This document shows, piece after piece, positions 35,066 to 46,680 of a stretch of 64,000 bases of DNA. The notes under the pieces were generated by a model that had not been told where the DNA came from, did not search any database, and worked only from the letters and a program-made list of their open reading frames with translations. Made by a program: the position numbers and the translations under genes. Location: the NCBI RefSeq assembly GCF_001640805.2, contig NC_066844.1, forward strand, positions 2,739,231 through 2,803,230, in the 5' to 3' direction. The DNA is from Lates calcarifer (taxonomy: Eukaryota > Chordata > Actinopteri > Centropomidae). The first letter of the stretch is position 1; each line of letters starts with the position of its first letter.

Positions 35066-37180
35066 TTCATAATTTTTAAGTTTTGTTTTTTTTAATGATT
35101 TATAAAATGTACATGCTGGTTGTTAAATCTTTACATCATAATGGGAAAATTATTTTCTTTTTTAATTCCACTAATTGTACATTGTCTGTAAATCACCTGC
35201 TTCTTATCCCAGATGCCATTTGTGATGCACTTTTGCTTCAGAGGGATCTATGTTTTTTTCCACAATACAGACTGCACCCTTTGACCAGAACTCTAACCTC
35301 TGGTCAGTCTCTCCTGGGCTCATCATGTGCTTACATGCAAATTATGGTTGATGATTGTCCAGTGGCTTACTTAGATGCAAACTAATATGGTGTATTGGAG
35401 GCTGCATCTTGCTTACAAGTTGCTCTTATGCAAATCAAGATACAACAAGAAGTTAAAGCACTTAAATCTCAGAAGAGACACTTTAAAGACCCAGAGGAAT
35501 CAGATGTGTAGACCTGCAGCTGATGTCAGATTATGTCGACAATGTAAATCTACTATCAACAGAACACTTTGATGCTTCGTTTCTTTACTGTACTTTTAAT
35601 GATTAGTTGAAGGTTTAACAGATTTTAGCCCTTTAAAATACGTATATTGTTCGTAAGAAATGACCAGGACTGCAGTTTATTACAACTTTGGCTTCATTTT
35701 TGCTGTTCTGACAATCAGTGATAATAACAATGTCCTTGCCAGAGAAATGCTGAGACCTTGGACCTCAGCTATGTTGCTAAAAGTAGGTCAGATTGGGAAA
35801 GAAACATGAGCAGTCAGACTATTGCATAGGTTGTAAATTAAAGAAAACAAAGGTGAACAGTGATTGATTGCTTGTTATAAACATCCATCAGAGTTTACAG
35901 GAAACCTTCTACTTCACACATTCTTCTACATTTGCAGTACTTGCACTTGACACAATTATATGCACCCAGTTTTCCTGTGGAATGATGGATTGTTAGCAAC
36001 ATTATAGGTGCTCACTTACAGCATTAACTTAATTGACTGACTCAGATAATCAGGCTAACCTACATTTGGACATCTATGAAAAATATTTGCTGTATTTGCT
36101 TTTGCAGATCTGTAGGATATAACTGTGTTATCATTAACATCCGCAGTAAATGTTTGCTGCAGGTAAGCTACTGTAGGGATGTACAGCGATGGAGGGGCAG
36201 AGGAGGAGAAAGACAGAGAGAAAGAAAAAACAACATAATGATACAGGCAAATTGTGGAGGCGCTTTGTATGTGCAAATTTTTGCATGAGTGGAAAATAGT
36301 TAAAGTTAGGACATGCAATGCCATAATTTATTCTAACGTGTAGTTAGAAATGAAAAGTGAAAATAAAATATTACTTTATTATCTTTTCTATTTTTTGTCT
36401 CTCCAACATCAGCTTGCAGCTAAGGTGAGACTCACTGTGCAGACTGCTGTAACACCATGAAGGGTCTTTCCACAGCCGCTGTTAGTGTCATTGGATGAGA
36501 GGTCACATGACAGGAAAAGTCTAGATGGCAGACTTCCTGAAAGAGGCAGAGAGAGAATGAATAAATGCAAAGCTATGTTTAATGTCAAACAATCTAATCT
36601 GTATTTGTTTCCTGTCATTTTTCACTGATGATACCATCTAAATGTGTTCTTGTTGCTGCCTTTAGACAGATTTGTAAAATGTAATCTTTTCACATTGTAG
36701 TTGCTATACATACAATATACTGTACACTGCAGTTATAAACATCAAACTAAATGCATACTTACTTTTTATTTCCACATACAATGGTTCTTTTCTTTTCTTT
36801 CTTTTTTTTGCTGTAAAGTCATTTTTGGTTACAAAAAATAAAGGAGAAACTAGCATGAAGAAGAAAGGCAGATTACAACAGACTGAAGATACAGAAAACA
36901 AGAGTGAGAAAGAGGAAGACAGGCCTCAACTGCCAATGAAGCTAAGAGCGTTTGAGAGCATCTTGCTTCCTTAATGTCAAGTATTTCCTGTCAAAACAAA
37001 ATGTGAGTGAGACATTATGAAAGGAGGGTTTGCAGAAAAAGGAGGAAACCAATAGGATTGTTTGGTTTGATAGGAGTAAGCTGATTCAAAAACCAAGTTG
37101 TGCAAAAACCAAATGTTGCAATGTCTAATATCAGTTCATAAAATAAAACTTTCTTTGACAGGGAGGAATAATTTTTGTGA

Positions 37181-37183
<3 letters not shown>

Positions 37184-37222
<39 letters not shown>
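37184..37222 (+). repeat. A39 tract followed by CAAA units
   Basis: Thirty-nine consecutive A, then (CAAA)3. An AATAAA lies about 40 bases upstream (37141-37146), as in the 3' end of a retroposed transcript or a SINE/LINE tail. Confidence 0.85.
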
Positions 37223-37223
<1 letters not shown>

Positions 37224-37279
37224 AAACAAACAAACATTGTTGAACATTGCACTGAACACAAGACAGAGAGAAGAATCTA

Positions 37280-37625
37280 TAGCCATGCTAGCAGTGTTGT
37301 GAGGCAGTGTTGTGAGGCTGTACTCAGGTTTTGTGCTAAATGCTAACATTGCATGTTCACACTGGAATGTAACAGATATAATGTTCACCATCTTAGTTGA
37401 GCAAGTTAGCATGCTAACATTTGCTTGTTGTGCTAAACCCGAAGTATGAATGAGACAAAAGTTTAGGACAAATTAAATATTTGACCCAATGGTGGCGCTA
37501 AATTAACAAACAATGGTTCACTTTAGTGAATCAGTTGGTGATTACAATTCACCCTGAAGGGAACATGAATGTTTGAACCCTACAACACTGCCAGCCTTGT
37601 TGGTGGCAAGGTTAAAATTGTTTGC
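37280..37625 (+). repeat. dispersed repeat family B, copy 1
   Basis: Rich in GCTAACATG units, with TTCACCATCTTAGTT, GTTAGCATGCTAACA and AATGGTGGCGCTAA in the same order as the copy at 58615-58885. Recognisable as an abundant teleost repeat. It starts just after the A39 tract. Confidence 0.6.
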
Positions 37626-38399
37626 ATCACTGGCATGTTTTCAGTATCACTGTCAGATACAACAACAGTTCAGGTACAGTACAGGTTAGTGCCCTAAATG
37701 ATCCTTTGAGCCCTGAAAAGTGTGCATCACCCAATACTTCAAAACTCAAAATACACAATACATTTATCATGTGTTACCATGCGTATATCAAGGTAAAAAA
37801 AAACAAAAAAAAAAAAAAAAAAACTTGAACATCCCATCACTATTGCATGTTTGTATTAAAGATGACTAAAGGTGAAAAATAGTGAGGACTGCAGTGCAGA
37901 AAGGGAATAAAAACTATGCTAACACATTAAACTAGTGCTAGCTGTGTCATGTTTGAAATGTTGAAGGCAGCAAATAGCTGTCACACAATACATATAAAAT
38001 TCCATGTCAGCTCGAATCAGAACCAGCTTCCCTGTGATCCTTAAAGATAAGCAGGTATAGGTAACTGATTGATTGATGGATGTTTGCCACAGACATGGAA
38101 ACATTCTCTTACAGGAATTTGTTGCACCTCGTTTGATTTAGCAAATGAGGTGAAGTTTTGGTCAAATCTGATCTAAAGTGAGAGGGCTTAGAGAAAATGA
38201 AAGTGGGAAGAACAAGAGATGACACAGCTCATCATCTGTTCTTGCAGTTCATCAGCGTCATCATCTCTACTCACCCCACTTGTTGGGTTGAGAGCCTGCT
38301 ACGTGATGGAGGCGTGGTAGGTTTTAATCCCATATTAGTAAGAAAGCAGTCAGTCAGGCAGGCAGTCCAGAGATTAGCGCCTGTCATCTGACCGCCCCG

Positions 38400-41240
38400 G
38401 CTGGCCAGAAAGAGGGATTAAACCGAAATAAATGCACCACTTCCTAGTAAACATTAGCATTACAGGCAAGAGGGCTGGTTAGTTTCTGAACAGGAAAAAT
38501 GTTTTATAATTAGATGAGTTTGGAGTGATGAAACGTTTATTTATTCTGTTTCTTTAGGAAAGAAAGAACCCCATTTCTGCACTTTCACACGTGTCAGATG
38601 ATGACGGGGGGGAGAGAGAAAAGTACACCCAGTGATATTAAAGTGATGACATTAAAGCTTCAAGCCTAGATGGCTTAACCTAAGCTAAAGCAAAATACTT
38701 GGTTATTGGTTTAGATAAGTTTCAGATTTGAAATTGTATAAATGATATGATGTAACAGTCAAATCTCCATGAAAAGTCCAGGCTGTAGTCTAGGCTGCAG
38801 CACTGTTCATGCACTCTATTACACCATCAAGCTGTTGCCTACATGATAGATAGATAGATAGAAATATTAGTTATCTTATGTTGAAGCAGTTCCTAGAACA
38901 AAGTGTGGGCATTGACAGTGGGCTTATGCTCTTTAATAGAATCAGTAGCTGGACCTCACTTTGACATTGTTTAAAGGTTGGAGCCTTTATCCCCTGTGGA
39001 ACTAAACCCATCTTTCTCCCTACAACTTATCACACAATCTCATTAGTCAGCCTGTTTCTTCGTCTCCATTCATGCATGGTTTCATGCAGCTCTGAACAGT
39101 CAGACAGCTACCTCTGGTCATGACATCAGGATTATTTAAAGAACCACACCACTGGTTTTTGTGCATGTTAGCTCTTTAACTAAAGTCATATTTGATTCAT
39201 ATAAATCTCATTCATACAACCATTTTTGAAAACATTAAAAAAATATTTTTTTAGTATCAACTTTCTCCATTTCAAACAGCCGCCAGTTTCCATTGATTTT
39301 AGTGATTTTCAGATTGATAATACATCCTTCACCTAGTACCAGCAACCAGACTCAGCAGCATTTGAATGCAATAAATGTGTAAATTTACAAGAAAATTTAT
39401 ATCCACAGTCCCTCTTTCCTGACAACATAGCTTGTCAATGTAGTGCTTTGGCACATGACTGAGTTCTTGCTGCCGGACTATTTGTGAATGCATCATGAGG
39501 TAACATTTTTTAAACGGACTTTGCTCATATTCTGCAGTGTTTACCACACAAAGATAAATAACAACAATTGATTAAAAAATTAAAATAAACTCAAGTGTCA
39601 AATTGTTCAGTGTTTGTAATAACAACAGTGTGAGCCTCAATGACATGAAAGATGATTGCTAAATACCTGTAAATCATTGGTATTGGCAAGTAAAATCATT
39701 GTACACACAATGGCCAAAATATCAAAGACAAATTAAGGGCTGTTTTAAAAAGGTCACACTGTGTTTGCTAATAGCTGCAAGAAACAATTTCTAATCTCTA
39801 GAGGGCAGAAATATTCCTAAACAATGTGCCTTATAACTAACATGTTAGCCAAAACCGAAAAATGTATTTCAGGACAGCAGGTTTGAGGTAGGTATTGAAT
39901 TCTTAAAAGGACTGTAGCTTCTGTTCAGTCTGTGGGTTTGAGTTATTTAATCCTCAATCGTGAGAAATAAACTTTTTCTAGTCCAAAATGTGTTTAGAGT
40001 GTTCTGTAAATGAACGTCAGGCACAGCCACGTGAACTGGCAAAGAGGAGACTGAACTGTTGGAAACTAAACTGAAAGTGTGGAAAGAAGAGCAGTTGTCA
40101 GCGATGCCAGAGGCGGTTTTATGGTTGATCAAACAAAAAAGGGGCAGGATGTCCTGTCATGATATTGCTGCTGTGCTGTGTTTTATGATCTAAATTCAAC
40201 ACTGCAGCAGGGTTGAACATGCACTAAATGTACAGTCTCTTTTCTGTAATGCTGCCATATTTTATTGGAGAGAGATCATTTCAATCTAAGCAGTAATGTA
40301 AAAGCAGAAATATGGCTTCATTAAGGCCTCAGTTCTTGATGTCATTCAGTTTCTTCTGTTTGTCGCAGTTCACTTTCACATGCAAATAAATGAATCAATC
40401 AGTCTTTTATATTACCGTTTCATAACAGCCTGCAGTTAAATAGGCTTTTGCCATAACAATAAAGACGCAATCCGAGAAAAAGACGTGGGACATGTGATGT
40501 TAAACCCCAGGCATTATCATTCTCTCTGCACAGAATGAAATAGATGAAAGGATAGAAAAAGCATTGCTGTTGAGATATGGCAGGCACGATTATGATTGTT
40601 GCCATGCAACTTTTCATAATGTTGCCATGGAAATAATCATTGCTCCGGAGCTTGAGACAGAAAGTCGATCTGTTACCATGGCAGGGGCTATGTTTTGCAG
40701 AGCATTCTGGGAGAGAGTTGTGTTCCCCTGAGTCTGTTACTCTGTCCATGCATAAAACACCCCTCATTTTCCAAACAGGTATTGAGGGCATGTGTCACGA
40801 TCTTACGAGGTGTGTTAGACGTCCTGATCAGCATGGTTAAATTCTTATTTTTACTATCCTTTTATTAGGAAACTTGATATAGAGACGAGGCTTACAGAGC
40901 ACCTACAGTAATGCACTAAGTAAGTAAATAGCACAGCTGAGGAAAACAAACATCCTGAGAGAGAAATAATGTTTGGTGCCATGAGTGACATCAAGTTTCT
41001 TACCAGGACCAGAACTTTCTCCTGCACTCAAGAAACAAGGAGAGTGAGAAACTTTTTGGCAATTTGGCCTAGTATTGTTAGTTTTGCTCATGTGTGCTGG
41101 TAATGTGCTGTCACTAATGCTAAGTGGCAGGATTTCTGGTGCAGTTAACTGATGATTATTGTAAGCTGTTCAGATCGTGAAAATGTTGTGATTCTAGTAC
41201 AAGAAGTTTCTTTCCTAAAAATAATAAATTCTCTTTTGCA
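38400..41240. other. gene-free interval
   Basis: AT-rich unique-looking sequence. I see no exon pair, RNA gene or clear mobile element other than the GATA run. Confidence 0.5.
38844..38862. repeat. short (GATA)n
   Basis: About 4.5 GATA units. Confidence 0.9.
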
Positions 41241-41243
41241 TGT

Positions 41244-41365
41244 TGACAGAAGTATTGAGCTGAAGCCAGGAGGTGATTAGCTTAGCATAAAGGCTGGAGG
41301 CTTTGGAGACAGCTAGCCTGACTCTGTCCTAAGTTAAAAGAACTACAACGACCAGCATCTCTACT
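41244..41365 (+). repeat. fish dispersed repeat (TTAGCTTAGCATAAAG type)
   Basis: Contains TTAGCTTAGCATAAAGGCTGG, ACAGCTAGCCTGACTCTGTCC and ACGACCAGCATCTCT, the recognisable backbone of an abundant teleost interspersed repeat. Decayed copy. Confidence 0.55.
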
Positions 41366-41512
41366 GATTAGTATTCAACATGTAGGATCTTGTTTAATCC
41401 ACACAGTAACAGAATGATGATGGGGAGTGTGCTGGTAAGTATGTCTTGTACAAACAACAGGTGCAAGGGTTACTTAGTGCATAGACCAGAACATGGAATA
41501 CCTTCATCACAA

Positions 41513-41514
<2 letters not shown>

Positions 41515-41551
<37 letters not shown>
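41515..41551. repeat. (CA)n microsatellite
   Basis: About 18 CA units. Confidence 0.95.
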
Positions 41552-41555
<4 letters not shown>

Positions 41556-41699
41556 ACAAATAAAGTTGTAGTGAAACAAACAACCCCCCCAAGATTTGAG
41601 AGGAAGCATTTTAACAACAACATTATTCCTAATTTCTTTCATATTTGCAGATGCGTCCACTCCGTGTATCTGTGATCCTCCACTTGTAACTTAACAAAA

Positions 41700-44120
41700 G
41701 ACCTCATTATTGCTGTGTGGCTGGTGGGGGATTTAGCTTGCAGGCCAATCAGCGTCTCCTTAACGAAGTATTATCTGGTCGGCTGAGCTCCTGTTCTGCT
41801 TTTCACTCATTAAACTCTCTAAGTCACTTATTTTTTTCTCCTTAGAAACAGACTTCAGTCTATTTTAGGGAAAAACACATCCTCAGACACATTTCTCTCT
41901 CTGTGTGTTTTACTTTAAGCCAAAAACAGTTTCACCTCACCAAACAAATGTACTCCCTCTAAATCAAACTTTACCTTTCTCATTCAGACCTTCAGAGGTA
42001 GATCTTGGGTCTTTGGTCTCCATTATGGATTAAATATGCTCCGTCTCTCTCCTTTTCTCTTTAATAAATAAAACATTCCCTTCACTTTCTCTTGTGACAC
42101 ATGTTGTTTTCTTTCTATCTCAGTATTCTCTCAATCTCTCTTCCCCATTTTACCTCTGTTTCTCTCTCACAGGGATAAACGCTTGCCCTCTGGAATGTGT
42201 TTATCCTTGATCATGGCTCCAGCTCACCTCCTGGTTGTTGGGTCACTTTGCTTGACCGCTCCCCTTGTCCTTCTCCAGCTACTCAAGCTTCTTGTGTTTC
42301 TTGACCATAAGGCGATGTTCAGACTTAACAATGTGTGTCAAAAAAGAGTGCTCCAATTGATTTTAATGGGACCACTGTGTTCACTCAGGATCCCAAGGCA
42401 GAAAGCTCCTGCTGGTCAAAAAAGTTCAACTATTAACACCTTCTGGCAACGAGTTTGACAATCAAATTAGTGCGAGCGCACATTGCTGATGCATTGCTTT
42501 GTAAATAATCTAATTCTGCGGCTTACCTCATAATTGGAGTGGATGATAAAATGATGTGCTTGTAATAAGTTGTAAAATTATACCTCATAGTATTATAAAC
42601 CACTGTGCAGGTTTATATTTCATCAGCCCTTTTAATGAGGCGCTGTTTTCTTTGATTTCAATCCACTTTTTCCTCAAACAAAACTGCCTCCACTTTTCTC
42701 CTCCATTTCATCTCTCGATAAATTTGTGTCTACTCGCAGATTCTCCCTCACCCAGGTTTGTTTTGTGTTACTTTTTGGTAATTTCATTAAGTACAATATC
42801 AGCTGGATCCTGCATTATCATGTAATCTTTTGTTCATGTCTCATAGACGGGGCCCTGTGTCAAACTCACTGATTCTTTTTGTTTACATTGTGCTCACATG
42901 GTGTACTTCATCTGACACAAAAGACACATGGCCATGGTGGTATTCCAGTATAGGATACCATGGATCTTCCACCTTCTCATTTACACTAACCACATTCTTG
43001 CTCTCCTTTACCCGTCTCTCATCCCGTTGCCTCCTACTCTTCTGTAATTGTTCTCATGCAACTCATTCTCTCCTGTCCTTGCTCTTTAACCAGCTACCCA
43101 ATTTTTTCTCTGTGCTTGTCCCATTACTTTTTTGGTCTCATGCTTCCCCCCTCCTTGTTCACTCTGCATGCTTTGATGTCTCCTCTCATTTCTCCCTCCT
43201 TCCACGTTCACCACCTATCTCTAGCTCCTTCATTTAACTCGTTTCTTATGATTTTATGTTTTTCCCTGTTTTTGCACCATGCTGCGAGCGCACCACAGGC
43301 AGACAGGAAACAGGCGATAAAGGGTTCATTTCTTAATTAAACTTGGCAGCCACAGCCACCCAGTTTCAGTCACAAGATCCTAAAGTGGTGGGAGCAGGGC
43401 GTCATGACCTCTTTGCAGCTCAAAAGAGGAAGCAACACTCACTGTGATCCACAGTGTTGACATGTTGGAAAGTATTGTGAGCATGTGATAATGCTGTTAG
43501 CATTCAGTCATTACTGGATGTAAACTTTTTGAGAATTATAAATCTATCCTTTGTTTTTCAAAAGATCCCCACTGTCTGTCTTGAAAGGTGGATTTGTGGT
43601 TCAAATGCATCTCAAGTCAATCACTGGATCGGTTGTCAATCTATCTTGAGGGCATCGTGGATGCATTTTTTCCTATGACACAAAAACTGAGGTGTAAACA
43701 TAAACTGTCCTCCCAAGAAAGACAACAGCATCAGTTGTTTGAGCAAGTGCAAAATGACACATTTACATTCAAGTGAGAACTGTCTAGCAGTCATTGTAAC
43801 TTTGACACGAGCAAAGCAAAGAGTATGGTGATGTTAAACAGCGACCAAGTCTGTAAGGGGAGGAGGTTTGAGTGGATGGGTCAACAAGATACTGGACTGA
43901 AGTATTTTGTCCTTTAATTTGAAGGACTTGCTCTGTATTTGATGTATATTGTTCTAACTGTTATACATTGGTCTTTTATGGAGCTATAAAGAACCCATTA
44001 ATCCGTATTGAAAGGTTTGTGTAACATCATTTTCGTGATCAGAGGGTATACGTGAGGCTCTGTGTGAACATCAAGTCCATGTGCGGATCGTTTTTTGATG
44101 CAGATGATACTCGCTTGACA
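41700..44120. other. gene-free interval with pyrimidine-rich tracts
   Basis: T/C-rich stretches at about 42020-42180 and 42960-43240 explain the long plus-strand frames. The 91-codon frame at 42183-42458 has no recognised family or splice support. Confidence 0.5.
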
Positions 44121-44124
44121 GTTT

Positions 44125-44244
44125 ATTAGGTACACCTAAGCTAAAACTAATGCTGTCTAATACAGTCCTCTGGTAAATCTTCCCTTCATGAAGGCTACAA
44201 TGTTCAGATTTTATTTAAATTAATTAAGAGAGGTGTATCTTAAT
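44125..44244 (+). mobile_element. short MITE remnant with ATTAGGTACACCT ends
   Basis: Left end ATTAGGTACACCT (44125-44137); the right end AGGTGTATCTTAAT (44231-44244) is its imperfect inverse complement. Interior AGCTAAAACTAATGCTGTCTA and CTTCATGAAGG are typical of a very common fish repeat. About 120 bp, non-coding. Confidence 0.6.
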
Positions 44245-44754
44245 CTTATCTATCAGGAATTTAAGGAAAACGTTGAAACTTGTTCAATTTTATTATCCAT
44301 CCATGGCCTGGGGCAAACAACAAAGGGAGGGCTACAAGCTGAGGCAGAGAGTAAAATTAGCTGTAATTTTTAGTAGTGTGGTGTAGAGCTTTCTGCCAAA
44401 ATGTGGTTATGTCTGACTCAGAGACGACAGAAATTAATTGCATCAATATTGAAATAAAAAGAAAGAAAAGAAAAGAAGAAGAAAAAAGGAGCATTGTGAA
44501 AATTACCACTAGAAATAGGCTTGGCTTAGAGAATTTCATACACCATGATTGTAGACATGCACCTTTTAGTCCTTGGTGCATGTCTTTCATGAATAACTGA
44601 CATCCAGATTGCTTTTTTGTTTGTTTGTTACAAGTCATAAAGTTCAAGTAAGATTAAATCCAGTTTACATGTATTGTCCAGTATCAAATAACTATACCTC
44701 CCAAAAACAAGGTTTAAAGCAGTATTAATAGTTGAATTCAGACTGAGTTTATTT

Positions 44755-44990
44755 TGAATTAAAGTCCAGTGCTGGCTCTGGCTATTGAATGCTCCACCAT
44801 GTTCACCAGCTAGCTGCTAACTGCACTTGTTTGCCAAGCAAACAAACAAACAAACAATGAGCTGGAAGACATTAAAACACTGTAGACTTGGGTGATAGTA
44901 CTGGGTGATAGGACCCCTTTGTTATCATAAAGATATTTTTTGGTGCAGCTTTAAGTCTAGCTTTAAAAATCTCAAGCTTCTATAACGGCA
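44755..44990 (+). repeat. decayed fish dispersed repeat (ATGTTCACCAGCTAG type)
   Basis: Contains CCACCATGTTCACCAGCTAG, GCTAACTGCACTT and a GGACTTGGGTGA-like GACTTGGGTGA block, which I recall from an abundant teleost repeat. It includes a CAAA run at about 44845-44856. Confidence 0.45.
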
Positions 44991-46029
44991 GCTTTCATTC
45001 ATATTTAATAATTAGTTTAATAGAAAGTTGGACACAAATAGAGAAAGTGTTAATAAGTGATGAGTAATACAGCATGCAATAGACAGTGATGAAGCACATT
45101 GTCAGTTTTTTATGTAGCAGACCAAGAGAGAGCAAAGAGAGGAAAACATGAGGCAAACCCACATACACAGTGAGAATATATGATGATGATGTTGATGGAC
45201 AGAAGGAAAGTAAACAGACAGTGAGATGGATTAACACAGCTAGAGCACACTTGAGAATACATACTGCACAGTGATAGCACAGCACCCTTCTTCCTGTTGT
45301 TGCAGTATTGAACTTGAGAGAGACGTCATGTCCAGCCTGATATTGACAGACAGTTAACTGTAATATTGTCTAATGTTTTCACTGTCTACGTTCCTGGAAG
45401 CTTTTCCTCACTCTCGTACAAGAGCATTTATATCAATCTGAACGCCATTTAGTGGATGCTTTCATCCAGACAGCATGAACATGCCATGGGTGCACTGGGT
45501 TGTTTTGATAAGAGCAGATCGTGAGGGATATGAATGAATGTTTTTTAAGGATGCTGCCATTAGGATGTTTACATGTGTAAGAATGCTAACATGCTGATTG
45601 AGAACAGCACAGGAAATCAGCATATTGGCTAAGAAGTGGTGATGCATGATGATTATATTGATTGTAATGGTAAAAACACCAAACAAATTTTATTAAATGA
45701 ATTAGATATCATCCAGATGTGACTGATCAGGACTGAATACTGTTTTTTAGTCATTATAAATGGCACAAACAACAAGATCAACAAGAAAAATTCAAATATA
45801 AAAAAGCACAGGTGTAAAAACCTGTTGTACAGTAGCTGAATGACTTTGTATGATATGCCAGCATGCCAGCAGAAGAGGTGTTTGATAAGCACATCCGTAA
45901 TATATAGAGAGTGTGTTGGTGTATGAAAATGTTCCTTCCTGATAGAAACTTGATGATCCTGCTTCAGGTCTAAACCCATTCATGCCTAAGCCGTTGCTGG
46001 CAACTGTCATGCTGTCACAAAACAATACT

Positions 46030-46068
46030 GTCCATAAACAATGTGTCACAAACACATTGTTTATGGAC
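46030..46068. repeat. perfect inverted repeat, 17-bp arms and 5-base loop
   Basis: Left arm GTCCATAAACAATGTGT (46030-46046), loop CACAA, right arm ACACATTGTTTATGGAC (46052-46068). No mismatch. Confidence 0.95.
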
Positions 46069-46390
46069 AAACTTGTTTTGTGGCTTTAAGTGTGTTCTTG
46101 CAGATCTGCTTGTCTTGTGCTTGTTGCTGCCTAAATACATCCTCTTATTGCACTGCCAGGTGATCAGTGTACAGAAATGATTGTAGTTTAGAATGAAAAT
46201 CAATAAATTCAGACTCCAGTTCAAGTCTAATCACTTTCTAATAGATGAGTTCACTAGGATAAGTAGAGTATGTCCTTGCTTTACAGTTCTGCAGGTGCTG
46301 TTACCACTTAAGAAGGAAGTAAGCAAATCATAGTGTTCAACAAGCCTAAATCACCTAAACCAACATATAGGTCACATGTCCATACCCTTG

Positions 46391-46680
46391 GATTCGGAGT
46401 GTACTGGCAGCAGGTGTAGCAGACCATTGCCTTCACAGTAAACAACAATCAGCATGTGGTGAAGGTTGTGGAACAGTTATGGTTTGGTTAGGTTTAAGAA
46501 GAGACTGTGGGTTGGGTAAAAAAAATAACTTTGTTAAGATTAGAGAACCTGTAATCATGGTTCTAACACATGGTTAAGGTGAAACAGTCATGAATAAAAG
46601 TATCAACGATGTCCCTTTATAATTACTACAGCCACTAGAGGCTGCCTGACAAAAACATTGCTATCATAGTAAGTTTCATA
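46391..46680 (+). repeat. dispersed repeat family A, copy 2
   Basis: Second, shorter copy of the family at 26995-27400. The same blocks occur in the same order with many substitutions, showing an old interspersed repeat. No coding content. Confidence 0.6.

Noticed and set aside
42183..42458. 91-codon hydrophobic plus-strand frame
   Set aside because: Looks like a membrane protein fragment only in its first half, with no splice sites or family match.
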